From an uncultured Alphaproteobacteria bacterium (GTDB taxonomy: Bacteria; Pseudomonadota; Alphaproteobacteria; HIMB59; GCA-002718135): DNA of 37,514 nt. Below the pieces are notes generated by a model that did not search any database, was not told where the DNA came from, and was given only the letters and a program-made list of their open reading frames with translations. A program made the position numbers and the translations under genes. Below, piece after piece: positions 26,549-35,207 of this stretch (the stretch's first letter is position 1; the number at the start of each line of letters is the position of its first letter). Location of the stretch: contig CACFOQ010000012.1 in NCBI GenBank assembly GCA_902567855.1, positions 1 through 37,514 of the forward strand. The letters run 5' to 3'.

Positions 26549-27669
26549 TATTTACTAATATAATTTATTTTGTAATCTTTCAAAATTTTAAAAAAATATT
26601 CTATATTTTCTTTATCGGAGGGTGCCGCTTGTACCCCTGTATTAAGTTTATTATTTAGGATTAAATCTATTCCTGCAGAAAGAGTTATTGAAACTAAAAT
26701 TGCCATAGCACTATTTTCACCACTACCACTTTGATCTAATTCATAACTTCTTGCCCAGACTACACCATCATTGTTAGATGCTTCCATTTTTACAGAAAGA
26801 ACCACTCTATCTTTTTCATCTTTTTCATACTGATGATTGGCCCACAATTCATCACTTTTGCTTTGAATTTTTTCTTCGATATCTAAACTTGGATTCTCTA
26901 ACATTAAAAAAATCTCTTTCCATGCTTTTGTCCATCCATTTAGTCTTAAAGTGCCTCTTACGAAACTGTTGATTTTCCAGGAGTGATCAAAATTATATTC
27001 TGCTATATATGGAATGGAATCTCTATTTGGGTAAGCTTCAAAATCTTCATCATTTACTGAGTATGTACTTACTTGATGGTAGGGAATTACCTCTTTTTCT
27101 TGAAAGTTACTAATAAATTTTGCTTTATTATTAAGGGCTTTTATAACGCCTACAGGCGACCAACTAAATTTATATTTAAAATCATTAGATACAGCAGGTA
27201 TTCCTCCACAATAAGAATAGTATGAAACCGCACAGTCATTTATATTTTGTTGTTTTAATTCTGAAACTAAAAGATGAGAAAAAAAATGATCAATTCCAGG
27301 ATCTAAACCTATCTCATTTATAAAAACTAAATTCCTCTCTTTAGCTTCTAAGTCTAGTTCTTTTAAATTAGGAGAAATATAGCTTGTAGATGCAAAATGA
27401 CAATTTTTTTCAAGACAAACTTTAGCTATTTCTGGGTGCATATTTGCAGACAATTGAGAAACTACAATATCCCCTTTGTTAAGCTGCTTTTTTATTTCAT
27501 CAAGATCATATTTTTTTGCCAATACTTTTTCAGAGTTTATATGATTAATGCTATATTCAGCTTTAGACAAAGTTCTGTTCCATACAGTAATTTTATTGCC
27601 ACTTGAAGCAATTCTTCTTATTCCTGGAACTGAAGATAAACCTGCACCTAACCAATGAATATGTGTCAT
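26548..27669 (-). CDS. Saccharopine dehydrogenase, glutamate-forming (LYS9-like)
   Basis: This enzyme oxidises saccharopine to glutamate and 2-aminoadipate 6-semialdehyde with a nicotinamide cofactor. The 373-residue protein begins with a Rossmann motif variant (GAGLSSVPGIRRIA), followed by VWNRTLSKAE. The family-specific NEIGLDPGIDHF (near 117-128) and SYCGGIPAVSNDFKYKFSWS come next. It ends with the conserved stretch AMAILVSITLSAGIDLIL. The length fits the second half of AASS or fungal Lys9 without its longest insertions. It is the first gene of the minus-strand run and divergent from the TauE-like gene, so its promoter must lie in the 69-base gap. Confidence 0.88.
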   Translation of the reverse strand: MTHIHWLGAGLSSVPGIRRIASSGNKITVWNRTLSKAEYSINHINSEKVLAKKYDLDEIKKQLNKGDIVVSQLSANMHPEIAKVCLEKNCHFASTSYISPNLKELDLEAKERNLVFINEIGLDPGIDHFFSHLLVSELKQQNINDCAVSYYSYCGGIPAVSNDFKYKFSWSPVGVIKALNNKAKFISNFQEKEVIPYHQVSTYSVNDEDFEAYPNRDSIPYIAEYNFDHSWKINSFVRGTLRLNGWTKAWKEIFLMLENPSLDIEEKIQSKSDELWANHQYEKDEKDRVVLSVKMEASNNDGVVWARSYELDQSGSGENSAMAILVSITLSAGIDLILNNKLNTGVQAAPSDKENIEYFFKILKDYKINYISK

Positions 27670-27693
27670 AATTTAATTTCTTTTTACTTTTTA

Positions 27694-27722
27694 TTGAACT
27701 CGTTTACTACATAATTTCTAAT
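27694..27722 (+). promoter_or_regulatory. Candidate sigma-70-type promoter of the TauE/SafE gene
   Basis: TTGAAC (27694-27699) and TCTAAT (27717-27722) are separated by 17 bases and match the -35 and -10 consensus at 4 and 5 of 6 positions. Transcription would begin around 27729, only about 10 bases before the TTG start codon at 27739, implying a very short leader. The match is reasonable but the AT-rich background makes chance hits likely. Confidence 0.35.
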
Positions 27723-27738
27723 GCAAAAGGGTTTTTAA

Positions 27739-28548
27739 TTGTTTATTTTAATTGTAACATTTTTATTAACAGGTCTTTTTTCAGGCTTGATAGCTGGATT
27801 ATTAGGAGTTGGTGGAGGAATAATAATCGTTCCTGTTTCATATTTTATTTTATTACAATTAGGCTATTCAATAGATGTTGTAATGCATGTATCAGTAGCT
27901 TCTTCTCTTTGTATAATAGTATTCACTTCTATCTCGTCTGTGCTTTCACATATAAAATTAAACAATGTAGATAGAAATGTTGTGAAGAAATGGGTAGCAG
28001 GTATTATATCGGGATCTATAATTGGATCATTACTAGCAAGTAGAATTGAAGGTGAAATTTTAGTATTAATTTTTATTAGTTTAGCTTTTTTAATTTCTTT
28101 AAATATGTTTTTTCAGAGAAACATAAAAACAATTGGTAATAATATTCCTCAAAATTTTTTTATTAATTTTTCTATTAGTGGATTAATAGGATTATTTTCA
28201 GCCTTGATAGGAATCGGCGGAGGGAGTTTTAGTGTTCCAATTTTAAGTATATTTTCAAAAAAAATGCATCAAGCTGTTGGAACTTCTGCTGTTCTGGGAT
28301 TTTTTATCGCCTTACCAGGAGCCATTTCCTATATATTTTTAGGTATCAATATTGAGGGTTTACCACCATATTCACTTGGATATGTAAATATTTTAATAGT
28401 TGCTTTGGTTATTTCAACAAGCATATTTACTGCGAATATTGGAGCAAAATTGTCTTCAAGAATTAGTAAAGAAATTCTAAAAAAAATTTTCGCCATTTTT
28501 TTATTGTTTACATGCACAAGTCTAGTTATTGAACATTTTATAATTTGA
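27739..28548 (+). CDS. TauE/SafE-family membrane exporter
   Basis: This 269-residue inner-membrane protein has about eight hydrophobic segments arranged as two homologous halves. Each half carries the family's glycine-rich motif: GLIAGLLGVGGGIIIVPV (starting near residue 15) and GLFSALIGIGGGSFSVPIL (near 153). Members export sulfite, sulfoacetate or other small anions from organosulfur breakdown; the substrate here is not known. The start is TTG at 27739: a stop lies in frame just upstream, and the next ATG would delete the first glycine motif. It is followed 9 bases later by an aminotransferase gene. Confidence 0.88.
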   Translation: MFILIVTFLLTGLFSGLIAGLLGVGGGIIIVPVSYFILLQLGYSIDVVMHVSVASSLCIIVFTSISSVLSHIKLNNVDRNVVKKWVAGIISGSIIGSLLASRIEGEILVLIFISLAFLISLNMFFQRNIKTIGNNIPQNFFINFSISGLIGLFSALIGIGGGSFSVPILSIFSKKMHQAVGTSAVLGFFIALPGAISYIFLGINIEGLPPYSLGYVNILIVALVISTSIFTANIGAKLSSRISKEILKKIFAIFLLFTCTSLVIEHFII

Positions 28549-28557
28549 TTTCAACAA

Positions 28558-29760
28558 ATGAATATTGTAGCAGATAGACTTTCTAGAATTAAACCATCTA
28601 TGACTGTTGGTATTAATACCAAAGCAAATGCATTACGGGCTGAGGGAAAAGATATTTTAGTTTTAGCAGCAGGAGAACCAGATTTTGATACACCTGTAAA
28701 TATCAGAGAGGCTGCAATTAAAGCGATGAATGAAGGATTAACCAGGTATGTACCAGGAAAGGGTACACCTGCATTGCAAAATGCAATTATAAATAAATTT
28801 AAAAAAGAAAATAATCTAGAATATTCAAGTGACGAAATAATGGTAGGTGTTGGAGGAAAACATATTATTTATAATGCTATGATGGCAACACTTAATCCAG
28901 GTGACGAGGTTATAATTCCTGCACCATATTGGGTAAGTTATCCAGATATAGTTTTATTAGCTGAAGGAAAACCAGTTATTGTAAAGTGCAGTGAAAAAAA
29001 TGATTTTAAATTAACACCCTATGAACTTGAAAAATTTATAACACCAAAAACTAAATGGCTTTTTTTAAATAGTCCCAGTAACCCAACTGGTTCAGTATAT
29101 TCTAAAGAAGATCTTATGCATTTAGGTCAAATACTTCTTAAATATCCTAATATTTATATTTTAACTGACGATATTTATGAAAAAATTATTTATGACAAAC
29201 AAAAATTTAATACAATTGCTGAAACTGTCCCTGAGCTCAAGAATCGAACTTTAACTTTAAATGGTGTCTCAAAAGCTTATTGTATGACTGGTTGGAGATT
29301 GGGTTATTGTGGCGCTCCAAAAGAAATAATATCGGGAATGAATAAGATTCAATCTCAAAGTAATTCTTCAACTTCATCTATTAGCATGGCTGCATCTGTA
29401 GAAGCCCTTCAAGGTAATCAAGATTTTATAGAAAAACATAACATTGCTTTTAAAAAAAGAAGAGACTTAGTTGTTGAAAAATTAAATTCTATTGATGGCA
29501 TCTCTTGTGGAATTCCTCCTGGTGCATTTTATGTATATCCAAATTGTGAAGGCATTATTGGTAGAAAAACACCTGGTGGAATAATATTAGATTCTGATGA
29601 AAAATTTATGAACTATCTTCTTGAAAGTAGGGGAGTTGCTGGAGTACAAGGAGAAGCTTTCGGCTTATCACCATACTTTCGTCTTTCATATGCTACGAGT
29701 GAAAAAATTTTAATAGAAGCTTGCCAGAGAATTGATGAAGCTTGTAAACTTCTTAAGTAA
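28558..29760 (+). CDS. Class I aminotransferase, aspartate aminotransferase-like (PLP)
   Basis: This is a PLP-dependent enzyme of 400 residues, the normal length for subgroup Ib aspartate aminotransferases. It has the N-terminal GEPDFDTP (39-46), LTRYVPGKGTPALQ (61-74), APYWVSYPD (122-130), LNSPSNPTGSVYS (170-182), and the PLP-lysine motif GVSKAYCMTGWRLGY with K239. The C-terminal FRLSYATS carries the substrate-carboxylate Arg. Aspartate/oxoglutarate is the likely main reaction; related enzymes also accept prephenate or aminoadipate, so a role beside the saccharopine pathway cannot be excluded. Its stop overlaps the end of the pyruvate kinase gene by 8 bases. Confidence 0.92.
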   Translation: MNIVADRLSRIKPSMTVGINTKANALRAEGKDILVLAAGEPDFDTPVNIREAAIKAMNEGLTRYVPGKGTPALQNAIINKFKKENNLEYSSDEIMVGVGGKHIIYNAMMATLNPGDEVIIPAPYWVSYPDIVLLAEGKPVIVKCSEKNDFKLTPYELEKFITPKTKWLFLNSPSNPTGSVYSKEDLMHLGQILLKYPNIYILTDDIYEKIIYDKQKFNTIAETVPELKNRTLTLNGVSKAYCMTGWRLGYCGAPKEIISGMNKIQSQSNSSTSSISMAASVEALQGNQDFIEKHNIAFKKRRDLVVEKLNSIDGISCGIPPGAFYVYPNCEGIIGRKTPGGIILDSDEKFMNYLLESRGVAGVQGEAFGLSPYFRLSYATSEKILIEACQRIDEACKLLK

Positions 29761-31201
29761 GGTCTTTATCGTCAATAATCTCAGCTATCCTGAGAAGATT
29801 TGTTGATCCAGCACTTCCAAAAGGAACTCCTGCGGTGATAACTATTGAATTACCAGCTTCAGCTAAACGTTTATTTTTTAGAGCTTTACAAGCTATGCTT
29901 ACCATTTCTGTTGCATTTTGAGCATCTTGTTTGGCATGAATGGAATAAACTCCCCAAGAAATTTGAAGTTTTCTAGCTGTTTCTAGTATTGGAGAAAGAC
30001 CTATAATTAATACCGGAGCCCTTTCCCGAGACATTCTCATAGTTGTGATTCCGCTTACAGAAAAAGTTACTATAGCTTTAGCCTCTGCATTTTTTGCTAT
30101 TGTGTAAGCTGCACTTGTAATTGCATCAGTTGTACTGATTTTTTTATTCATAGATGAATTTTCTTGATTCTTAATCTCAAGATTAAAATTATTGCTATCT
30201 GTTTCCACACTTTTAATTATTCTATTCATAATCGTAACTGATTCTTCAGGAAACAAACCGATTGCTGACTCTGCAGATAGCATTACTGCGTCAGTTCCAT
30301 CATATATAGCATTTGCTACATCAGATGCCTCAGCTCTTGTTGGAGTATGATTTGAAACCATACTTTCTAACATTTGAGTGGCTACAACTACAGGTTTACC
30401 AAAATCTCTACATCGACTAATTATATTTTTTTGAATTACAGGTATTTGCTCAGCAGGCATTTCAACACCTAAATCTCCTCTAGCTATCATTAATCCATCA
30501 CTTGCTTCAATGATTGAATCAATATTTTTAACTGCAGAGGGTTTTTCTATCTTAGCCATTATAGATGCTTTATTACCAACTAGTTTTTTTAAATTCTTTA
30601 TATCTTCAGCACTTTGAATAAAAGATAATGCTACCCAATCTACGCCCATTTCTAGAGCTTTATTTAAATCAGATTTGTCTTTTTGTGTTAATGATGAAAT
30701 TGGTAAAACTACCCCAGGAATATTAACACCTTTATTATTCGAAATAATGCCACTATTTAACACCTCTGTTGTAAGTGATTTTTTTTCTTGTTTAATGATT
30801 TGTAATTTAATCCTTCCATCATCAATTAAAATTTCACTATTAGGAGTCATAGTTTCATAAATTTCTTCATGAGGGAAATTGACCCTATCTTTATTTCCAG
30901 GGGAAGAGTCTAAATCAAGTACAAAACTTTGGCCTTTTTTTAATTCTATTTTATCTTGGGCAAACGTTCCTATTCTTAGCTTTGGGCCTTGCAAATCTGC
31001 TAATATACAAGTTGCATGATCATACTTTTTTTCAAGAGATCTTATATATTTATAGTTATTTCTATGGTCCTCAATTGATCCATGAGAAAAATTTAAGCGA
31101 AATACATCACATCCTGCAACAAAAAGTTTATCAATTATTTCCTCAGATGAAGAAGCTGGACCTAGTGTAGCTAATATTTTAGCTTTTCTATTACGTTTCA
31201 T
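29753..31201 (-). CDS. pyk: Pyruvate kinase
   Basis: Pyruvate kinase converts phosphoenolpyruvate and ADP to pyruvate and ATP. The 482-residue protein is full length: AKILATLGPASSS (8-20), FRLNFSHGS with the conserved Arg/Asn/Ser metal-site residues, ADLQGPKLRIG, MAKIEKPSAV with the catalytic Lys, MIARGDLGVEMPAEQIP, and ATQMLESM followed by YDGTDAVMLSAESA. The C-terminal allosteric domain follows and ends in RIAEIIDDKDLT. It is divergent from the DUF1244 gene with a 61-base gap and convergent with the aminotransferase gene. Presence of pyk suggests a working lower glycolysis. Confidence 0.97.
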   Translation of the reverse strand: MKRNRKAKILATLGPASSSEEIIDKLFVAGCDVFRLNFSHGSIEDHRNNYKYIRSLEKKYDHATCILADLQGPKLRIGTFAQDKIELKKGQSFVLDLDSSPGNKDRVNFPHEEIYETMTPNSEILIDDGRIKLQIIKQEKKSLTTEVLNSGIISNNKGVNIPGVVLPISSLTQKDKSDLNKALEMGVDWVALSFIQSAEDIKNLKKLVGNKASIMAKIEKPSAVKNIDSIIEASDGLMIARGDLGVEMPAEQIPVIQKNIISRCRDFGKPVVVATQMLESMVSNHTPTRAEASDVANAIYDGTDAVMLSAESAIGLFPEESVTIMNRIIKSVETDSNNFNLEIKNQENSSMNKKISTTDAITSAAYTIAKNAEAKAIVTFSVSGITTMRMSRERAPVLIIGLSPILETARKLQISWGVYSIHAKQDAQNATEMVSIACKALKNKRLAEAGNSIVITAGVPFGSAGSTNLLRIAEIIDDKDLT

Positions 31202-31262
31202 TTATTATGGTATAATATATAATTGATATTTATTAAATATGTAACTTTTTTTATTAAAATAA

Positions 31263-31553
31263 ATGGACAATAAAATACAAAAAGAAATATATGCTGAAGT
31301 TTTAGAAACTTTGATAAATCATTTAAAGAAAAGAACTGATGTTCAAAATATTGACTTAATGAATTTATCAGGATTTTGCAGAAATTGCTTATCTAAATGG
31401 TATTTAAGTGCTGCTGAAAAAAGAAATATAAAAATAAATTATGATGAAGCAAGAGAAATAATTTATGGAATGCCTTATTCTAAGTGGAAAGAAAAATATC
31501 AATTAGAAGCTACAAATGAACAACTAGAAAAAATGAAAAATAACTCTGATTAA
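31263..31553 (+). CDS. DUF1244 family protein
   Basis: This small cytoplasmic protein of 96 residues has the family's central block MNLSGFCRNCLSKWYLSAA (two Cys, near 36-54), then DEAREIIYGMPYSKWKEKYQ and a charged helical C-terminus. DUF1244 proteins are nearly confined to proteobacteria; structures exist but no function is known to me. It lies next to pyk, divergent, an arrangement I recall from other alphaproteobacteria. The CxxC-like Cys pair could bind metal, but that is speculation. Its TAA shares TTAA (31550-31553) with the convergent acyl-CoA synthetase gene. Confidence 0.88.
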   Translation: MDNKIQKEIYAEVLETLINHLKKRTDVQNIDLMNLSGFCRNCLSKWYLSAAEKRNIKINYDEAREIIYGMPYSKWKEKYQLEATNEQLEKMKNNSD

Positions 31554-33343
31554 TATAGGTTTTCTAACTGATCTCCAAAAACACTTTTTATCTTATACCT
31601 TTTAACCTTCATTGTTGGAGTCATCATATCATTTTCAATAGTAAACTCATGATCAATTAATATAAATTTTCTTACTTGCTCTATAACTGAGAGGTTATTA
31701 TTAACTTTTGATATAATTTCTTTGATCGTTTTATTATAGTCTTCATCTTTTACTAAAGTAGATAAGTTATTTTCTTTATTATTATTTTTTGCCCATAACA
31801 AAGCCTGTTCTTTGTCTGGAACAATTATAGCAACTAAATAGTTTTTAAAATCACCATAAACCATTGACTGAGATATTTCTGGTTCAATATTAAGTTTTTC
31901 TTCTACTCTTGAAGGTGAGATATTATCTCCTCCTGCATTAACTATTATATCTTTTTTTCTATCTGTAATTTTAAGGTAGTTATCTTCATCAAATTCACCA
32001 ATATCACCAGTATGAACCCAACCATCTACAATTGTTGAAGATGTTGCTTTGGGGTCATTCCAATAACCATTCATAATATTTTCTCCTCGAACTAATATTT
32101 CTCCATCTTCAGCAATTTTTACTTCTGTTCCTTTAAATATAGTCCCAACGGTATCTAATTTAATTCTTTCAGGAGGATTGGCACTTACAACAGGTGCTGT
32201 TTCAGTTTGGCCATAGCCCTGCAATAAAGGTAATCCCAAAGCAGTTAAATAAAGTCCTACCTCATAGTTTAAAGCAGCTCCTCCAGAAACTAAAGCTCTT
32301 AAACTGCCTCCAAATCTCTTATTAACTTTTTTTCTAACTATTTTATCCATGATCCCATTTAAAACTTTTTCTATGGATGTCATTTTTTGATTATTATATT
32401 TTTTCTTTCCTAGTTTTAGAGTTGTTGAAAAAAATAACTGACTTAATTTTCCTTGTTTTTTTAATCCTTGTGATATTCTGGTATGAAGTGAATCATAAAA
32501 TCTTGGTACTGCTGTCATAAAATGTGGTTTGACTTCACTCATATTTACTAAAAGTTTATCAATACCCTCAGCATAATATATTTGTGCAGCAATACCCATT
32601 TCATAAAATTGTAAAGTATGTTCATAAGAATGAGAAAGAGGAAGCCAAGATAAAAATCTAATTTCACTTAAATCAGAAATTAAGTTTTTTAACAATTCTT
32701 GAGCTCCACTACAATTTGTTAACATTGCACCATGACTTAACATTACTCCTTTTGGGCTTCCACCAGTACCTGAAGTATAAATTATACAAGCCGTATCAGT
32801 TCTTTTTTGCGATTTAATATTTTCATCTAAATCATTGTCATTTTTAAAATTATTATTTTGTTCAATCAAATCATTCCAGTTTGTAAAATATAAGGGCTCA
32901 TCAAATTTTTTTTTATCTTCATCTATTAATATAACATTTTTGCATTTACTATTTAATGTGGCAGGAATAGCCTTTAATGCTAAATCATTAGAAGATACAA
33001 TGATGCACCTTGCTTCAGAATGATTAATAATATGTTTATAATCACTTGTGGTACTCGTAGTATAAGCAGGAACTGTAATACCACCGATAGACATTATAGC
33101 TAGGTCGGCAATTTGCCATTCAGGTCTATTTTCTGATAGAATTACAACTCTATCCCCCTTTAAAATACCAAGACTTATTAAGCCCTTTGCTAGAGCATTT
33201 ACTTTTTTTTGTACTTCTAACCAGCTTAAAGAAAGGAATTTTCCTTCAACTTTTCTCCATAAATAGGGACTATCCTTCAGTTCCTTGCATTGGTGGTTAA
33301 ATAAACTCACTACACTATTAAAATTGTCAAAATTTATAGACAT
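31550..33343 (-). CDS. Long-chain acyl-CoA synthetase (AMP-forming)
   Basis: This enzyme activates fatty acids with ATP and CoA for beta-oxidation or lipid synthesis, probably at the inner membrane. The 597-residue ANL-superfamily protein has the phosphate-binding loop YTSGTGGSPKG (189-199), LPLSHSYEHTLQFY, GYGQTETAPVVS for adenylate binding, and WVHTGDIGEFDEDNYLKI with the conserved Asp. RKKDIIVNAGGDNISPSRVE is the hinge and the A8/A10 region. The sequence type is FadD15-like (long form) rather than E. coli FadD. A good Shine-Dalgarno (GGGAGG) stands 9 bases before its ATG. Fatty-acid chain length preference is not readable. Confidence 0.92.
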   Translation of the reverse strand: MSINFDNFNSVVSLFNHQCKELKDSPYLWRKVEGKFLSLSWLEVQKKVNALAKGLISLGILKGDRVVILSENRPEWQIADLAIMSIGGITVPAYTTSTTSDYKHIINHSEARCIIVSSNDLALKAIPATLNSKCKNVILIDEDKKKFDEPLYFTNWNDLIEQNNNFKNDNDLDENIKSQKRTDTACIIYTSGTGGSPKGVMLSHGAMLTNCSGAQELLKNLISDLSEIRFLSWLPLSHSYEHTLQFYEMGIAAQIYYAEGIDKLLVNMSEVKPHFMTAVPRFYDSLHTRISQGLKKQGKLSQLFFSTTLKLGKKKYNNQKMTSIEKVLNGIMDKIVRKKVNKRFGGSLRALVSGGAALNYEVGLYLTALGLPLLQGYGQTETAPVVSANPPERIKLDTVGTIFKGTEVKIAEDGEILVRGENIMNGYWNDPKATSSTIVDGWVHTGDIGEFDEDNYLKITDRKKDIIVNAGGDNISPSRVEEKLNIEPEISQSMVYGDFKNYLVAIIVPDKEQALLWAKNNNKENNLSTLVKDEDYNKTIKEIISKVNNNLSVIEQVRKFILIDHEFTIENDMMTPTMKVKRYKIKSVFGDQLENLY

Positions 33344-33352
33344 ATTACTTGT

Positions 33353-33376
33353 CCTCCCTACAAAGCCTAGATTATA
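33353..33376 (-). promoter_or_regulatory. -10-like TATAAT and strong Shine-Dalgarno of the acyl-CoA synthetase gene
   Basis: On the minus strand, a perfect TATAAT (33371-33376) stands upstream of GGAGG (33353-33357), which is 9 bases from the ATG at 33343. Transcription from this -10 would give a leader of roughly 20 bases that still contains the ribosome-binding site. No good -35 is visible at the right distance. The Shine-Dalgarno is convincing, the promoter only suggestive. Confidence 0.4.
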
Positions 33377-33398
33377 GAACTATATCTAATTTAAAGAA

Positions 33399-35198
33399 AT
33401 GGTAAAAAAAAACAAGCAATCAAATCAAAAAGTTCTTAATAATACGCTTCCTGTATGGAATTTAGGAGATTTATATTCCTCAATTAATTCTAGGAAGATA
33501 CTTAAAGATCTTAATCTTATTGAAAAATTATCTAAATCATTCTCTAAAAAGTATGAAGGTAAAGTAATTAAGCTATCTGCAATTAAATTATTAAAAGCAA
33601 TTGAAGAAATAGAGAAGATTGATGAAATTATGGATAAAATATTGTCATATGCACATCTGCTAGTATCTGAAAATATAGAAAATGAAAAAAACAAAATTTT
33701 TTTTCAACAGATGCAAGAAAAAATTACTAAATTTTCTTCTATGCTAATTTTTTTTACTTTAGAATTAAATCAAATTTCAGATAAAAAAATTAAAATTTTT
33801 TTTAAAGAAAAAAAATTAATAAAATATAAAAATTGGATAATAAATAGAAGATCTTTTAAACCTTATCAACTTGATAAAAAATTAGAAAAACTTTTACAAG
33901 ATAAAAGCCTTACTTCTTCTAGTGCATGGATTAGGTTGTTTGATGATACAATAGCGGCTCTGAGATTTCCATTTAAAAATAAACTTTTAAGTAGTGCAGA
34001 AATATTAAATTTTTTATCTGATAATAAATCTTCTACTAGAAAAGCTGCAGCAAAATCAGTTGGAAAAACTTTAGGAAAGAATATTAATTTATTTGCAACG
34101 ATTACTAATACACTTGCAAAAGATAAATCAATTAATGACGAATGGCGAAAGCTCCCTAATCCAGTAAGTGCAAGAAATCTATCTAATGTTGTAGAAGATA
34201 AAGTTGTGGATGCACTTTCCAATACAGTTAGTGACTCTTATAAAAAATTATCTCATCGTTATTATGCCATTAAAGCTAAATGGTTTGGTTTAAAAAAATT
34301 AAAATATTGGGATAGAAATGCCCCATTACCTTTTCAAAGTAAAAAACAATATACTTGGGATAGTGCAAGAGAAATTGTTACAAAAGCATATACGGACTTT
34401 AATCCATCAATTGGAAAAATTGTTGAAATATTCTTTGAAAAATCATGGATACATGCACCAGTTATGACAGGAAAATCACCTGGGGCATTTTCTGCTTCAA
34501 CTGTTCCGAGTGTACATCCATATATTTTACTTAATTTTCAAGGTAAATCTAGAGATGTAGCTACATTAGCGCACGAACTAGGTCATGGCATTCATCAATA
34601 TTTATCAGCAAATAAACAAGGGCATTTTAATTCCTCCACTCCATTAACATTGGCTGAAACTGCTAGCGTTTTTGGCGAAATGCTTACATTTAAATCTCTT
34701 TTAAAGAATGAAAAAAATTTAAAGGAAAAGAAAGCTTTACTAGCAAATAAAGTTGAGGACATGCTTAATACAGTTGTTCGTCAAATAGCTTTTTATCAGT
34801 TTGAAAAAGAAGTCCATCTTCAAAGAAAAAAATCTGAACTATCAACAGAAGAAATTTGTTCAATTTGGATACAAGTACAAAAAGAAAGCCTTGGGCCTTC
34901 AATAGAGTTTGAAGAAGAATATAAGTATTACTGGTCATATATTCCTCATTTTATCCATTCTCCCTTTTATGTATATGCATATGCATTTGGAGATTGTTTA
35001 GTAAATTCTCTTTATGGAGTTTATGAAGAAGGGTTATCAAATTTTGATAAGAAATATATTACTCTTTTAGAATCAGGTGGATCCAAAGATTACAAAAATT
35101 TGTTAAAACCTTTTCATTTAAACCCTTCTAATGCTGATTTTTGGAAAAAAGGAATTAAAGTTATTGAAAATTTTATAGATGATTTGGAAAAATTTTAA
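33399..35198 (+). CDS. pepF: M3-family oligoendopeptidase F
   Basis: This cytoplasmic zinc metallopeptidase cleaves peptides of medium length. The 599 residues match the PepF family. There is an N-terminal helical half starting near VWNLGDLY, then the catalytic half with HPYILLNFQGKSRDVATLAHELGHGIH holding the zinc motif HELGH (392-396). The third ligand is the Glu in LAETASVFGEM about 28 residues later. It ends with YYWSYIPHFIHSPFYVYAYAFGD, the conserved His/Tyr substrate-binding region. Codons 3-5 include an in-frame A9 tract. With the ABC importer and M24 peptidase elsewhere in the window it could complete a peptide-use pathway. It is followed 9 bases later by the ABC1 kinase gene. Confidence 0.94.
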   Translation: MVKKNKQSNQKVLNNTLPVWNLGDLYSSINSRKILKDLNLIEKLSKSFSKKYEGKVIKLSAIKLLKAIEEIEKIDEIMDKILSYAHLLVSENIENEKNKIFFQQMQEKITKFSSMLIFFTLELNQISDKKIKIFFKEKKLIKYKNWIINRRSFKPYQLDKKLEKLLQDKSLTSSSAWIRLFDDTIAALRFPFKNKLLSSAEILNFLSDNKSSTRKAAAKSVGKTLGKNINLFATITNTLAKDKSINDEWRKLPNPVSARNLSNVVEDKVVDALSNTVSDSYKKLSHRYYAIKAKWFGLKKLKYWDRNAPLPFQSKKQYTWDSAREIVTKAYTDFNPSIGKIVEIFFEKSWIHAPVMTGKSPGAFSASTVPSVHPYILLNFQGKSRDVATLAHELGHGIHQYLSANKQGHFNSSTPLTLAETASVFGEMLTFKSLLKNEKNLKEKKALLANKVEDMLNTVVRQIAFYQFEKEVHLQRKKSELSTEEICSIWIQVQKESLGPSIEFEEEYKYYWSYIPHFIHSPFYVYAYAFGDCLVNSLYGVYEEGLSNFDKKYITLLESGGSKDYKNLLKPFHLNPSNADFWKKGIKVIENFIDDLEKF

Positions 35199-35207
35199 AA
35201 TTATTTT

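Noticed and set aside
31202-31262. A perfect TATAAT (31211-31216) in the pyk/DUF1244 divergent gap.
   Set aside because: No acceptable -35 at 16-18 bases on either side; such hexamers are frequent in this AT-rich sequence. The gap must contain promoters, but I cannot place them.
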